DNA of 60,000 nt, taken from contig JBBHKE010002706.1 of the NCBI GenBank assembly GCA_037447655.1, positions 126,001-186,000 on the forward strand, read 5' to 3'. Positions 11,190-23,687 of the stretch are shown one piece after another. This DNA is from Zygnema cylindricum. Lineage: Eukaryota; Streptophyta; Zygnematophyceae; Zygnematales; Zygnemataceae. The stretch's first letter is position 1. Each line of letters begins with the position of its first letter. The notes under the pieces were generated by a model. The model did not search any database. It saw only the letters and a program-made list of their open reading frames with translations, and was not told where the DNA came from. Position numbers and translations under genes: made by a program.

Positions 11190-12235
11190 CATGAAGGAAT
11201 AATGGAATGGAATGGCTGGCACGGGTTCAAGCCAATGGCTCGAATGGACCAACCAGTGGAATGGAAGGTAGGAAAGACGGACCGGTTGGTCGCCTCTTGT
11301 GGCTGGTATACTTGGTTTCAAAGCTGATCGAATGTTCGTTAGTTGTTAGACTATTCTTTAAAGATTTTGTGACTTGTTTATATTGAATATTTCACTGTTT
11401 GGTTGATCAAGTAGACTCTTGATGTGGTATGAAAAAGTATAAGTTCAATACAGAATTTGTTTGTTTGAAAACGATTTTTTTGTTTTATTTTAATGGTTGT
11501 TCGATGTTTTATTTTGAGATCCTTTATTAATGTTACTTGTCTTTTGATTGAATCAAGTTTCTTGTTTTATTTGAAAATTGATTCTACATGAAATGTTATG
11601 ATGGTGATTCACAACATTTAGAATTACGCTTTTGTGAAAAAAGTGGCTTGACCTTTTTGGGTAACTGTCTCAGTTTTGTTATTAGAGGTATTTTTTTAGT
11701 GATCCTTGGGAAACAAAATGGTTTTTATATTAATTGTCAAAAAAGCTGAAACATTTAACAATCTAGAATCTGGTAAAAAGTTTTTTTAAATATTCTGGAC
11801 ATTGTTTTGGAATGCAAAAGTCAACCAATTTCCCACTTTGTTTTTGTTCCATCGACTTTTCCTTTTCCACTATTATCATGTGATGTTACTGAATCTTTGA
11901 ACAAGTTTGAAATATCTTTTTTCGGTTTCAATTACAGTTCTACTAAGTATTGTAGCTGATGTCATTAGAACTATGTTTATTTCCTTCATTTACAGATTCA
12001 TTTTCAGTTTCGGTTTTGGTTTCAGCTGTAGTTCGCGGCTCTTTCTTCGTTCTCCTGGAATCTTTTTTTTTGTCTAGTTTCGGTTCAGTTTTCAGTTCTT
12101 CGTTCTGCGATCGCAGTTTTCAGTTCTTTGTTCTGCGATCGCAGTTTTCAGCTGAACTGAAAAGTTTCTGTTGCAATTACGGTGACTATCTTATCTGCCA
12201 TTGGCTGATTTTGGAGACGGGAGAGAGAGAGGGGC
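11190..12235. other. Non-coding stretch before the methyltransferase exon
   Basis: T-rich, intron-like sequence with no convincing exon. If the methyltransferase at 12236 has 5' exons they are not recognisable here. A 28-bp tandem duplication sits at 12086-12150. Confidence 0.5.
12086..12150. repeat. 28-bp tandem repeat containing TGCGATCGCA
   Basis: Two full units and a partial third of CAGTTTTCAGTTCTTCG followed by TTCTGCGATCG occur in direct order. Each full unit carries the ten-base palindrome TGCGATCGCA. Confidence 0.9.
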
Positions 12236-13280
12236 GTGACAGCTGCGAAGAAATATGGAACTAAAGGATTTGGAGTTGACCTAAATTTGGAGCTTTTGAG
12301 AGAAGCAAAAGCGGCTGTGGAGAGAGAGTGTTTGACAGATATGATCACTCTCGCTCACCAGGTGGATATAATTCTGCTTCCGTTTCATTCCGTTCAGTTT
12401 TCCCATTTTTTTTTGCTTTCTGCTTGTGTTTCATTTGTTTTCCATTCTATTTTCCGTTTTTCATTAGTTTGCTGCCGTTTTTCGATTGTTTGAACATCTT
12501 TTCTGACTCATCAATTGTCTTTTGATTGTTTTTTTTTGTTTCTATTGATCCATTCTTACGAGTTCTTTTTTTTGGACTGATTTGCTTCATTCTGGATGAC
12601 ATCCTTTTTGAATGATATCCATTTTGATCGATGATTTAGTTATGAATGTTTGTACTTAGTTATTTCAATGCAATACTGGATCTCGTTTAAGAAACCTTCC
12701 TTAAAAAAAAAGAAAAAACACATCTTTTACAGTCGGTATAAACAACATTGTGAACTTCACTTGATGTGGTTTTTCTTTTATCCCTGTGTTTGTGCCTGTG
12801 TTGTCTTTTTTTGCTGTCTTATTAATACCAGTTTAATAATAGTTTTTCCCTATTTCTGCCCTTTCAGGATGCTCGAAATGCGATCCTTTGTCGATACTAT
12901 TTTGTCATTTTCTGGTTGTCTGATTAACACCTGTTTATTAAAAGTTTGATACCCATTTATGACCTCCCAGGATGCTCGAAAAGCAGTCCTTCGCCAGTGT
13001 TGTTTTGTCATTTTTTGGTTGTCTGATTAACAACACCTCTTTATTAACCGTTTTATGGCCGTTTATGCTCATTCAGGATGCTCGAACCGTGGCCCTTTCT
13101 GAGGCTACGGTGGTGGCTCTCTATTTGAGCACGCACGGAAATAGTGTGCTTCTCCCACATTTGCGGAAACAGTTGAAGCCGGGATCACGATTGGTTTCAT
13201 TTTGTTGGCCAATGGAAGCACTCGAACCGAAGGCGACAACCACCGTGGACGGTATAACTATTTACTTGTATCGGTTTTGA
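12236..13280 (+). CDS. Class I SAM-dependent methyltransferase, 3' exons
   Basis: Two exons are supported: about 12236-12361 (VTAAKKYGTKGFGVDLNLEL, ending LAHQ) and 13077-13280 (DARTVALSEATVVALYLSTH to YLYRF and TGA). They join in phase 0 through a GT-AG intron. The order fits a Rossmann methyltransferase: helix after motif I, an acidic strand end (GVDL), then ATVVALYLS as motif IV and LKPGSRLVSF as motif VI. The arrangement resembles small methyltransferases of the FAM173/ATP-synthase-lysine-methyltransferase type, but the substrate is unknown. Motif I itself is not in frame. The words GDFGDGR-like (GGAGACGGGAGA, about 12210) occur just upstream, separated from the exon by a GA run whose length breaks the frame. 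The 5' end is therefore undefined: there is an undetected upstream exon, an assembly error in the GA run, or a broken gene. Confidence 0.65.
12855..13090 (+). repeat. Triplicated 3' splice site of the methyltransferase gene
   Basis: Three tandem units of 103-106 bp each hold a pyrimidine stretch, an AG and GATGCTCGAA, with exon starts at 12868, 12971 and 13077. Only the third continues into the conserved C-terminal exon. The first two are in the same phase but run into TAA after about 19 codons (both end FWLSD before the stop). Confidence 0.9.
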
Positions 13281-15799
13281 GGAAATATTCACATAAGGAG
13301 TAAGTATTAATCATAAGTATTGATTATGAGGGAATACCACATTGGAAGTAAGTATCGGTTTTTGAGGGAATATCACATGAGTATGTTAGTATTGGTTATG
13401 GGGAATACCACACGGGAAGTAAGTATTGGTTTCGAGGGAATGCTACATGGGAATAATTCAAGGAATTGTTCGTTTGTTTTGTTTTTTTTTTCTTCTTTTT
13501 CTTGTTGTTCCTTTTTGTTTGTTTGCCTGTTTGTTTTTTTCCTTTTCCCCTTCTATGGATTGTCTTTCTATGGATGAGTGACACCACTCTAAATCTCATC
13601 ATCTTAGTGGTTAATGTTTTGGACCAAGATTTCGACGGTAAAAGTTTGAAAAAGTGATGTAAAAAGGTTGATGGAAAAGTGTTTAAGAGTATAAGAGTAA
13701 ATTGTCAGTGGAATTGGTTAAAAGAGATGGAGTTAAAAGTGTGTTTTTTGAGAAGGATCCTTCATTTTTGATAAACATAGTCTTTTGGTATTCATTTTTT
13801 GATAAAGTATTGTGTTTTATTTCAAAGGTTTTGGAGCCAATTTCCAGTGAAGTTGGTTTTTAAAGAATCCAAAATTGGTTAGTTTGGTTTCTTAGTGAAT
13901 TCCATAACTTTTACAAGTTGATTATGTCGCTATTTCGAGTGTTATGGGCCAAAAATCTGTCGAAAAACAGTTATATTGATGATGTACTTCAATTGTGTTG
14001 TACAATAATATCAATTTAACTTTCCTTGTGGTATTAAATACTCGAAAGGTGTTTTTAGTCAAAGTACTTGACTAGTTAAATGTTTGACAGTTCGGTACAG
14101 AACACGCTTACATGTGAGTAATCTTTATTTTTTCCTCGTGGTTATTTTACATTTAGCATTTTGTTCTCTCTGCAAAAAGTGAATGGAGCTCTAGTGCCAC
14201 ATTGTCTGAAGCTATTTATCCATATCCGGAAAATCAGAGTTTGCCAAATACAAGATCTATCAAAAAAATTGAGAGAGAAACGGAGGACACACTACATTTG
14301 CATGACAAGCAGTTACGTTTCACTGTTCTTATTCGGTTGCTCCTTTGGAGACAAGTTGTATGCCAACAGTTTGTTTTGGAGCAAACTAAGAAATTTTATA
14401 TCTTTACTTCTTATGCGGAAGAAATTCATAGATAATGAACTTTATTATTTCGTGATAATGTACTTTTTGCTTACTGTTTTATAACCAAGAAACTGAGGCC
14501 ACAAATCTGCTTAGTTGTTGGTAAAAAAATTGCGAATTTGGCATGCATTTTTGGATACAATAGAGCAACAATTATTCACAATTTGTTGCAATTTTTATAA
14601 GGGGATTTTTATATGTGAATGCCTATGATGATTGGTAAAAAGTTGTACAGAATGGTACCACTTAAGCTCTTACATAATATATGAAGCTTTCGACAACTTT
14701 TTAGGGATCTTAAAAACCGATCTTAGGAAACATGCGCAACATTAACTAAGTGAATTTTACTATCGAAGTCTCTGGTGGTTCCATTCACACACATATTGTG
14801 GGTAATCATACCATAAATAGCTCATAATGTACACTTTATGAGTACTTTGAGGGAAATTGGTTGTGTGACTAGATCACCACGTGAACCGTGGCACAAGTTA
14901 TGAGATAACAAAAAATGTAATTACCTGTAACATAATTTTTTAAAGTGACTCCACGTAAGAAGTACACACTTCATACTAGGCAAAACAAAATCGTACTTTA
15001 TGTCAGAGGAGACAAAAAGGTGTTATGATAAATTTGAGTGTTGGTGACATGACAACTAAGATAACACCGCAGGAACTAACTTGGACAACGGAATGTCCAC
15101 ACCATTTCCAAAAATAAAGAAATTTAAACATTTTTTTTTTTTTTTAACAAATAATCAACACATGGATGCGAACACTCCCTTTGAAGTGACTATCAGTTCA
15201 GTGACAAATTTCTCTCTCTTCATACCGAGCTCCAAGTCTCACTGGTTATTAGTTTGAGATGGAGTGATTGGTTTATTTACAAAAAATCATTACTACTGAA
15301 ATTGTTGAAAACCTGTCAGCGTCCCGATATTTGCCTTCAATTTTTTCGTAACTGTTTACAAGTTCAATGAACATACTAGTGACATATACGTGACAAGGGA
15401 ATTCCTAAACTGCCAAAATTAGGATTGATAAGAACACTTGAAATTTATCATCTCACAAAGGTTGAAACGAAGTTCTTGCCACCGTCAGAAAAAAACATAT
15501 TATATTGTGCCGCAAATATTTGCTTGTGTGCAAATTGTTTGAAACAAAGAAAAACACATCAAGACACATGGAAAATTTTCCACCACCGAGAGAGAACTCC
15601 TCCCTCCTCCTCCTTCTCCTTCTCTTTCGCCACCGAACTAATCCGTAGATATCATTTTAAAAAATTTCTTAGGCAGCGAAATCCTTCAATTTTGCATTCG
15701 TTCGCAATCCTCCGACTTTTCGAGTTTCATTTTTCCGAATTTCCTTTTTACGAGTTTCTGTTTTATCCAGTTTTGTTGCTTATCAACGACATCGAGTTT
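13281..15799. other. Non-coding stretch between convergent methyltransferase genes
   Basis: It begins with a minisatellite of about 50 bp period (13320-13450; units with GGGAATACCACA and GGAAGTAAGTAT). The remainder is AT-rich and holds the 3' UTRs of the two convergent genes. Open frames such as 14161-14484 and 15425-15835 have no recognisable domain and are not called. Confidence 0.5.
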
Positions 15800-18700
15800 T
15801 CATTGTTTAAACAGAGGCTTGTCCCCGATAAGTAAAAGGTCCTTACCTCTTAATCCGTCTTCTGAAGGTGAAAGGTTTACCACCCACCCAACTGCCCTTG
15901 CCACTCTAATGATTTTGGCCAAAGCACGAGCCGTATCTCGAATAATAATTTTCCCACCGGGTCGTAAAATTCGATCCATTTCAATAAAAACATCAAGAAT
16001 GTTGCATCTGCAATAACCCAAAAGAACAAAAGAAAACAAAACAAAACAAAACAAAAAGGGAGAAAAATCAAAGAGGTGAGGGGGAGTGAGAAGAGAGAGA
16101 GAGAGGGGGAGGGGGAGGATTGGGAGGGGGGAGGAGGAAGAGGAGGGAGGGAGGGGGGGGGAGGGGGGGGGGGAGGAGGTTTGCCTTGGGACCAATGGAA
16201 TAATGGAAACGCGGATAAGTGGAATTCACACCTGAAATTCACAAAAAAAAAATCGCGTGTGTTTGTTTTTGTTTTGATTAGATTAGAATTTTTCCAAATT
16301 TAAGAAAATGGCACACAGGAGTGAGTTGTTCCAACATCAGTTTGAGACTAATGCAATGAAAGGTTTTGGAGAAGTAAGATTGACATGAGTGGTTGGGAAA
16401 GACTATTTATAAAACCCTATTTATACTCTTTGGGAATGTAAAATCGTCATTCAGACGGGTGACTCATAAGCATTTCTTTGAATCAAAGGAAAGTTTGGGC
16501 AGAATCGAATATGGAATTGATATAAAAAAACGGATTCAATCACAAAAAAAAATGACAGACGTGAACTCTTGCAAGCAAAAGCAGTTGCAATTTCCGTGTG
16601 AAACAGTTTAGCGTCCAAAACTCTAAGAGCATGAGGTTATAATTGTTATTTAGGATTTTTTAGCGAGAAACAAAATTTTCCTACATCATAAATATGAGAG
16701 GTACACTGCCCATCGTTATTAGTGTAAAGGACACTAATTCAATCGCAATTTTTTTTGGCCGAAAATTCATAAAATAGTCTTGACAACACTATTTCAGAAT
16801 CGGCCACATCAATCCAATCTAAATGAAATACGATTTGTCTTTCAAGCTGACCAGGCATACTTAAACTACAAGCCCATCACTATTAAGGGACTTAATACTG
16901 TAAGTGCAAAATTAGAGTGTAACACTAATTTAATGTCATTCCTCTTTAATAGTGTTATTGACACTCTTTTGTGATTTTCGGCCAAAAAAAGTCTCGACCG
17001 AATTTGTATTATCAACTTTAATAGTGATAAGCGGTGTAATGTTGACAGAGAGCAATTTTTGTAGCCTTCCATGTTTAGGCAACTACACAATAACCTCCCT
17101 TACTACACCTTGTCGTCTTTTTTTTAAGTATCATCATCTTTAACACTACACCATGAAGCGCTATTAAAGGCTATATTTGACAAAAACAATTAGTGCAAAC
17201 AACGCTATTTTGCGGTCGGAGGGCCAAAAAATTTAGCACCAAATTTGTGTTATCATCACTCATCGCAATGAGAGTTAAGTTTCTTTTGTGCAAAGTTGTT
17301 TATCTCCATGACCACTGATTGGAATCTTGTTTGAAGGTGATCAATCTAAAGGCAACAGTTATATAAATAGTGTTGATTCAAAATCTTACCAGTCATGAGC
17401 AACTCCAATAAGGCCACGGTCATAAATGACAGGCAACGTATTCGGTTCAGTGATAGGAACCACATTCATTACCCAAACAGGATATGGAACCAGAGCTGCT
17501 GCAAAACCTCCAAATCCCGCATTCATATCCATAATATTTCTGAGATGCCCTTTTTTGATAGTACGAAGAGCCGAAAATTTAAAGTACTTGATTCTTTTTC
17601 GCCACCTTCTTATATCTTTGGAAAATCCTCTCAGGTCAGCCTGACTTACAGGGCCAAGCGGTTGTATCCTAAATTCTTTGCTTGAGACGGTTGACTTCTG
17701 CTTAAGTATCGCCTCTTGCATTGCTCTCCTATCACCCATTTCACTTGATCCTTCTACAAGTAATCTCCGAGAATTTGGGGTTTTGTCCTCTTCTTCGATG
17801 TCATTTATGTTTTTTGTACTTTCATCCTCATCCAAACCGTTTTCATCTTCTGCACCGGTTTTCGTCCCTCCTATGCCAACACTGTTCTGACCAGCTGTAT
17901 CTCCTCCTAATGTACTATCTTCCACATTATTTTTCTCACTACCAGATTTTTGGGTTGACAGGTCCTTCTTTGACTTTCCTTGTTTCACATTGTTGGAAAA
18001 TGGAGGCATTCGGATCGGAGAAGCTACAAGTCGGGCAGGCCAGGGCTTGTTCTCCTCCAAATTAGACATACGAGCAATACAAGGTTGCAGTTTTTGTTTC
18101 CTGCCATTCCATTCCAAAAATAGAAGGAACTCTCGCTATTTATTTTTCACCAAAAATCATGACGGATCAGTCATATTGAAATGGCAACCAAACAAATAAA
18201 GAATCAGCTTTAATATAGAAAGATAGCCGAGATTAACTCTACTAGCATACAACTGAGAAAACCCACTAACAGTAAACTAACATCAGCTTAACAGGACAGA
18301 ATACCTCACCAAGAGTAAACGGGTAGCATGTCCCACCAAGTATTTTTGGGATATAATATTAGAATATCTCACGAACAACTAATGGGATAGAATATCTCAC
18401 CAAGAATTATCTGGATCATCGTGGGGTGGGCAAAGAAGTGGCTCCGTGCCAGGTGTCCTCCTCAAAACGCATTTATGCTTAGCAGGTTTTTGCCAGATGG
18501 CAATATTACCATCGATTGCCACAGGATTCCAGCAAATTCTCTGAGTTAAAGCGGATAAAGCAGTCCAATTGGTCTCAGATCCATTCCAATTTACGGGTGG
18601 TCCTCCCAGTACAAAATAGCCATCTGGGCGAAGAAGACGGTCAACCTCCAAGAGATAAACTCCATCTGCAGAATAATTCAGAGTCAGAAAATTTTTAACA

Positions 18701-21700
18701 ATACTGTGCCGCATACATAACTGCTACAATAGACATCTGTCTAGAGATTTGTGAAGAAAACCAATTAATAGATTCAGGCAATTTTGAAATGCGTCAGCGA
18801 AGACCCTGAGGATGATTGTGACCAGAATCAACCTTTCCAAACAGTGCACCAATATTTTAGAGAATGTTGAGAGAAGCATTACTAAAAATCTAGAAAAAAA
18901 AATTATCAAACCAACTAGTCGGTCTTTTTTTGACCCGAAAGCCTGAATTGCATCCCACAAGATGAGCTTTATAATCCCCAGGATGCATTTTATAACCAAT
19001 ACAGTAAAAATTGCAATAAATTTTATTATGGCCAGAGAATTTCAACCATTTCCAGATGAGTTTTATGTCAGGCTTACATAAATGACATACTTATTTATTC
19101 CCAACCCAAAACAGTGCCTGTACTAAATTGTTTAAATGGGCAGCCTACAGAGATCTCCTACCATCTTCAAGAAAGTCGACATTGCAACGTGCACATTGGA
19201 TCAAATCAAAAGCTCGACTCGGAAATGTTAGCCTCTGAGTAGCCAAAAGAGCGACTAAGGCTGGAATTCCTCGCTCCAAGGCAAATTCAGTTTGCCCTTT
19301 ATTAAAATCCTTTGGAGCAATTGACATAGTCAAAATCCCATAGTCAAACAACGCACCGCCAAAAGTACCGATCTGGAGAGATTTGACAAGCACGAAACCA
19401 TGTTTGATTTGAAAATAAAACAACACAACAATTTCCTTCGTATTGCTTTGATAAAAACTCAATTTTCAATTGGCTCTTGATTAAGTATTGAAAGGTTTGG
19501 AGAAAAATGGTGTCACTTTACATGATTGATTGGAGGGAAAAAGTTGCCAGAAGCACCCGGCAGTCGAGAAAATGCCAAGGGATTGTGACAAGTAAAACAA
19601 GTTCATGAAATTTTATTTAAGTAATGACAAAAACTTACGCAAACCAAGGATTTGAGTTAACAATACAAGTTCAAAGGAAAGCTGTACGGTTCTAAAGGGG
19701 GTCATTCTGATATGAGACTCCAAAATCAGTGTGCTATAAATCACTTAGGAATTTAAAAGGATAAGATTATCTACCAAGGGGCATAATAAAAGTTACAAAA
19801 TCTGCTTATCTATTGAGATAATTCACCTTGTAAAACTTATGTTGAACATTATCAATTTCAAATGCTTCAATTATACAAAAACCATATCCCCCCCCCCCCC
19901 TCTCCGAACAACATCCTGCGTTTCCTTTCCCCCTCCTCTCCCTTCCTTCTCCCTCCCCCCCTTCCCCCTTTCCCCCTTTCCCCCTCCCTCTCTTACTGCA
20001 ACCACATTCGAGGCTTCAATAAGCTTAAAAAAAAAAGGAAAAATGAAAGTTATTAACAATTTTCATTTATCCAGTTTTGCCAATCATACTTGGACAACAA
20101 ACAGGACAATAGAAGAGATAAATAAAGTAAGAGATAAACAAAATAGGAGAGAGAGAGAGAACAGAGATAAATAACCACTTACACCGCATCCAATATCCAA
20201 AGCTGTACGAATATTGCCGCTTTTCAACGGCACATAATCCTGAAGACGTTCAAGATACTGATTTATACCCCTTGGGAACATTGTCCCGAAACCCCGGAAA
20301 ATCCAATAATCGCCTCGCATGTCCATCCAAGCCTTGTTCAACTTGTTTTTGTATATGTTGGTGTGCGGAACATTTGCTCTCCATATCTGAACAATAGTCA
20401 TGATGAAATATGAGACAAACTTGACTTCCACTATACTTAGTACTGGCCTACTTACTGGCTTACACTACCAAGTTATGAAAGGTACACTTTTGAAACAAAA
20501 AGGGAACACAGCAAAAGATGAGATTGAAACAAAAGTACCATTGGCAATTCAAGTCAAAAAAATCATCAAATTGAGATTGAAATGTCACAAAGCAACTGGA
20601 CAAGAGGACTAAAGATTCTAAGTCAACTTGTATGCAGCCCTCGTGAAATTCTTGCTAGATTTTTCTTTAAGGAAAATTTAAAAAAAAAGTCTGCTAAATG
20701 TCTGGTTTCGGTTACAGGGCATGTAAAACAGAAGAGTGCCATTGATGCGTAACATGAGACTGAATATAAAAACCATAAAAACCATAAAACAGACTGCAAC
20801 ATTATATATCAGACAATATAACATGAACACAACCGACATCCTGAAAAATCTAAACTTCCAAAACTGAATCCTGTTCTACCTCTCTTCATTTTGCGCCTCA
20901 CATTTCATCTCCTCAGATGGAAAGGATATAGAGCAGAAGTGATTAATCAGCCCAATTGAAACCTCAATACTCAATAGAAATTTCAAACTTTTACAGCCAT
21001 TGACTAATGTATGAAAAGAACGGATTTAGAAAAAGGAAGGAAAAGAAAGAGCAGAGGAGAGGGGAGTGGAGATGAAGTGAACCACCATATCTGCGAAAAA
21101 CTTGCCACTTATCTGACGAAAATTCTGCTCCTCAACAAATTATTTAAGTTGCAGCGTTTTACAGAAAAGGAGGTGGATAATAGACTACTTTACTGACATT
21201 CATGATGTCCCCACACTTAAAAACTACTGCATACAGAAGGCTTTTATTCTACTAGCCTGCAATATCCTAGTTAAAACACGATATAATTTTTATGAAACAG
21301 TTTTTCACTCTCCCAAAAACTGACATTTTAGTCCTCAAGCATGAAATAACCAGACTTGTAAATCTACATCAATAACACTGTTAGTGAATTATTAGTGTTA
21401 ACACTTTACTAGTATTAACTACACTATATTATGTTTTGTCACGTGGCTCATTATTTTCATTCGAATTAGAGTGATGAACTCTAACAGCAAATACAAGTGC
21501 ATTGAATAAGTGACAGAAAAATTCAAACATGGAAAAGATAACCAAGCAAATTAGCTGCAATTGGAACTGTCAACGAGACTATACAAATATAGGCATTTTC
21601 ATGCCCTTAAACATACTAAAATATATAAACATTCCTGAACTAAAATGAAGATAAAGGTTGAAAAGGTTGCTCAAGTTAAACATACTAAAACATAAATTTT

Positions 21701-22239
21701 CCAGAATTAGAATGAAGGCAAAAAGGTTACGCTCAAGAAACATACAAAAGGAGAGTGCAAAATACCCTGACGAGAGGAATAGAGGAAAAGAGGAAAACAA
21801 AGAAGAGAAGTGATTTAGATAGTAGGCATTGTGTGAATTTTACCTGATCTCTACTTTTAGGCCATGGTACAGGTCTTCTGTAATTCAATGGAGATGGAAT
21901 CAGACAACGGAGTCGTTTTTCAGGCGATGGACAATGACGTTCTCGAAACTCATTTCGAATTCTTTTGAATCTGATGGCTATAGTTGGATCTTGACAAGGC
22001 AAAAAGTAAGTATGATTGGACGGACAGTCGCGAAACAATTTTAGGTCAGGAAGAGGAGTGACACCTTTACTAAGAAGCAAATCATCACTGCTGAGAGTGT
22101 TAGGTCTAGTCCAAAGAGGAAAGAAAAGATTCAGTATGGCAAGAAAGGACACAGTAAGACCGGCTAATGCGAGCACAGAGATCGATTTCCAATCTCGGAA
22201 AGTTACTTTTGACAAGATAGACTTGAATCGGAAAGCCAT
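15800..22239 (-). CDS. QUASIMODO/PMT-type Golgi methyltransferase, one exon not found
   Basis: Six exons are recognised: 22239-21844, 20386-20183, 19372-19162, 18665-18401, 18100-17390 and 16007-15800. The family is a type II Golgi membrane protein thought to methylate homogalacturonan. The N-terminus has a short cytoplasmic segment, a membrane anchor (about residues 20-43) and then [18 protein letters not shown]. The first Rossmann half has [22 protein letters not shown] and [16 protein letters not shown]. The second half has [17 protein letters not shown] and ends [15 protein letters not shown] to FKQ. An acidic, Ser/Lys-rich insert of about 110 residues (within 18050-17640) sits between WPARL and the second half, where relatives have about 20 residues. 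The conserved block normally after GVAHDW (CE-F-TYPRTYDLLHA) is absent between 17390 and 16007. Splicing exon 5 directly to the last exon keeps phase but makes TGA at the junction. The gene is therefore either broken or mis-assembled there. Confidence 0.9.
16070..16178. repeat. Polypurine tract in the last PMT intron
   Basis: Almost pure G/A on the plus strand, including long G runs. It is pyrimidine on the gene's coding strand and lies just upstream of the last exon's acceptor (16007), separated by an AAAAC repeat. Such sequence is prone to assembly error, which matters because an expected exon is missing from this intron. Confidence 0.9.
16702..17038. mobile_element. TA-flanked MITE in the last PMT intron
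   Basis: The ends TACACTGCCCATCGTTATTA and TAATAGTGATAAGCGGTGTA are imperfect inverted repeats of the window's TA-flanked MITE family (consensus end CACCGCCAATCGCTATTAG). The TA at each end is the presumed target duplication. A further one-ended fragment starts near 17147. No protein is encoded. Confidence 0.8.
19880..20002. repeat. C/T-rich tract in PMT intron 2
   Basis: C-rich polypyrimidine on the plus strand (runs of CCCCC and CCTCCC), hence purine on the coding strand, within the intron between exons 2 and 3. Confidence 0.85.
21372..21500. mobile_element. Fragment of a TA-flanked MITE in PMT intron 1
   Basis: The words AGTGAATTATTAGTGTTAAC, TCACGTGGCTCATTAT and AGAGTGATGAACTCTAA match the interior of the MITE at 32343-32543. 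Clear terminal repeats are not seen, so it is a decayed copy. Confidence 0.6.
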
Positions 22240-23687
22240 AGAAAAGTAGGATATCCTTTGTCAAATTTTGTAAACTTCTCTGTAATTTTTTTGCAAGAAA
22301 ACTTCCTTCCCCGATTACATCTGCAAGGAGACAAAACCTTGGAGACTGTTAGAAAAAACATTTCTGTCAACAATAAAATTTTGAATTAACAAAAGGTAAA
22401 TCGTAAAATGTATAGAAATAAAAGATGTGACATTTTCCAGCTCGGAAAATCAAGAAAGTCAGGCTTATAAAGACTTATTTGCTCCAAAAAAAAATAAATA
22501 ACAGCGTATACTAAAGATCAACTTTTGCACATGGAACGATTCACTAGAAGTGATTAAGTGGAAAAGAGAAAAATTGAAAAACAAAAAAACAAATCAAAAA
22601 TAGATATCCGTGATTCATCACTATTGCAAGTACAGAAGTTGCCGAAACTATCTCCTTGATATTGTTTCCCTACCTTCATATTAGGTCGAATGGAATAAGT
22701 ATGTCAGCGCACCATGTTTGCTTTCTTTGTTGGCAGTATACTGCAGCAGAGTCCCGGCTTAAGGAGCAGAATTGGAAGGTCAGTCAAAATTCATAATCCT
22801 GGCGATTACTTTCCCAGAACTTTTCACTCCAATTCTAATGCAATGCCGTACACGGGTACGCCACTGTACTCAACTGTATTTTATTGTTTGAGGTACACAT
22901 TGCATTACACTGCGTCATTATTAGCGTTAAGGATTCACTACAGTACACCGCCAATCGCTATTAGAGTATATAACGCTAGTTCGGTGCCCCTAAATTTTGA
23001 CCCCAAAACCTGAAATAGAATTAATAACGCTATTTAAGTACGTGGACCATAATCTGCCACGTCTCAGGCACTGAATTAGAATCAATAACGCTAATTTTTT
23101 TTGACGCTATTTAATCCTTGACTCTAATAGCGATTGGCGGTGTAGTGCTAATGCGAAATTAGGATATGTGATTACTAGTTCAATGCACGAAGACGTGGCA
23201 GATTTTGGTTAGCTTTTTAAGTAGTACTGTAGTGGTAACACTATTCTACACTTTTCGGCCAGCGACCGAATCAGTGAAACTAACAGCGATTCACGGTGTA
23301 CTATGGTCGAAATATGTTGTCCATATAAAATAGTAAAATACCACGTTACCAAGACACATGCAACTCTGTGAAAAAAACAATAAAAGTTCCGTAATGTTAT
23401 GGCCAATGCCTTACAACTCTTCTCTGAAAAAGCTATTCATGAGCATCCACATGGCACCACCTAATTCGGCAAAGCAATGCAGACCGGATTCAAGCATGGG
23501 GAAGATCGGCGTGCATGAAAAAAAAAATTGAACGTAAAAAACTAAAAATTGAACGTTTGTTCAAATGAACAACTATATAAGTGAATAAATGTGATTCAGT
23601 CTTAGCCAAAGTGTCTCTTTCCCTTTCTCCGGAAGTGGTAGAACCATCGTTGTTGTATATCTTGCTGCCCTTAGAAATCTGAGCAGC
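22240..23687. other. Divergent intergenic region
   Basis: It separates the start codons of the PMT gene (minus) and the coiled-coil gene (plus), so it should hold both promoters and 5' UTRs. A full MITE (22944-23144) sits inside what looks like an older, decayed relative (about 22891-23302; outer end ATTCACGGTGTAC). I see no diagnostic promoter motif. Confidence 0.6.
22944..23144. mobile_element. TA-flanked MITE, copy A
   Basis: Perfect ends CACCGCCAATCGCTATTAG and its reverse complement, flanked by TA. The copy is almost identical along its length to the one at 53243-53444 (about ten differences by eye, including one indel), so both moved fairly recently. A related older element seems to surround it. 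Confidence 0.95.
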
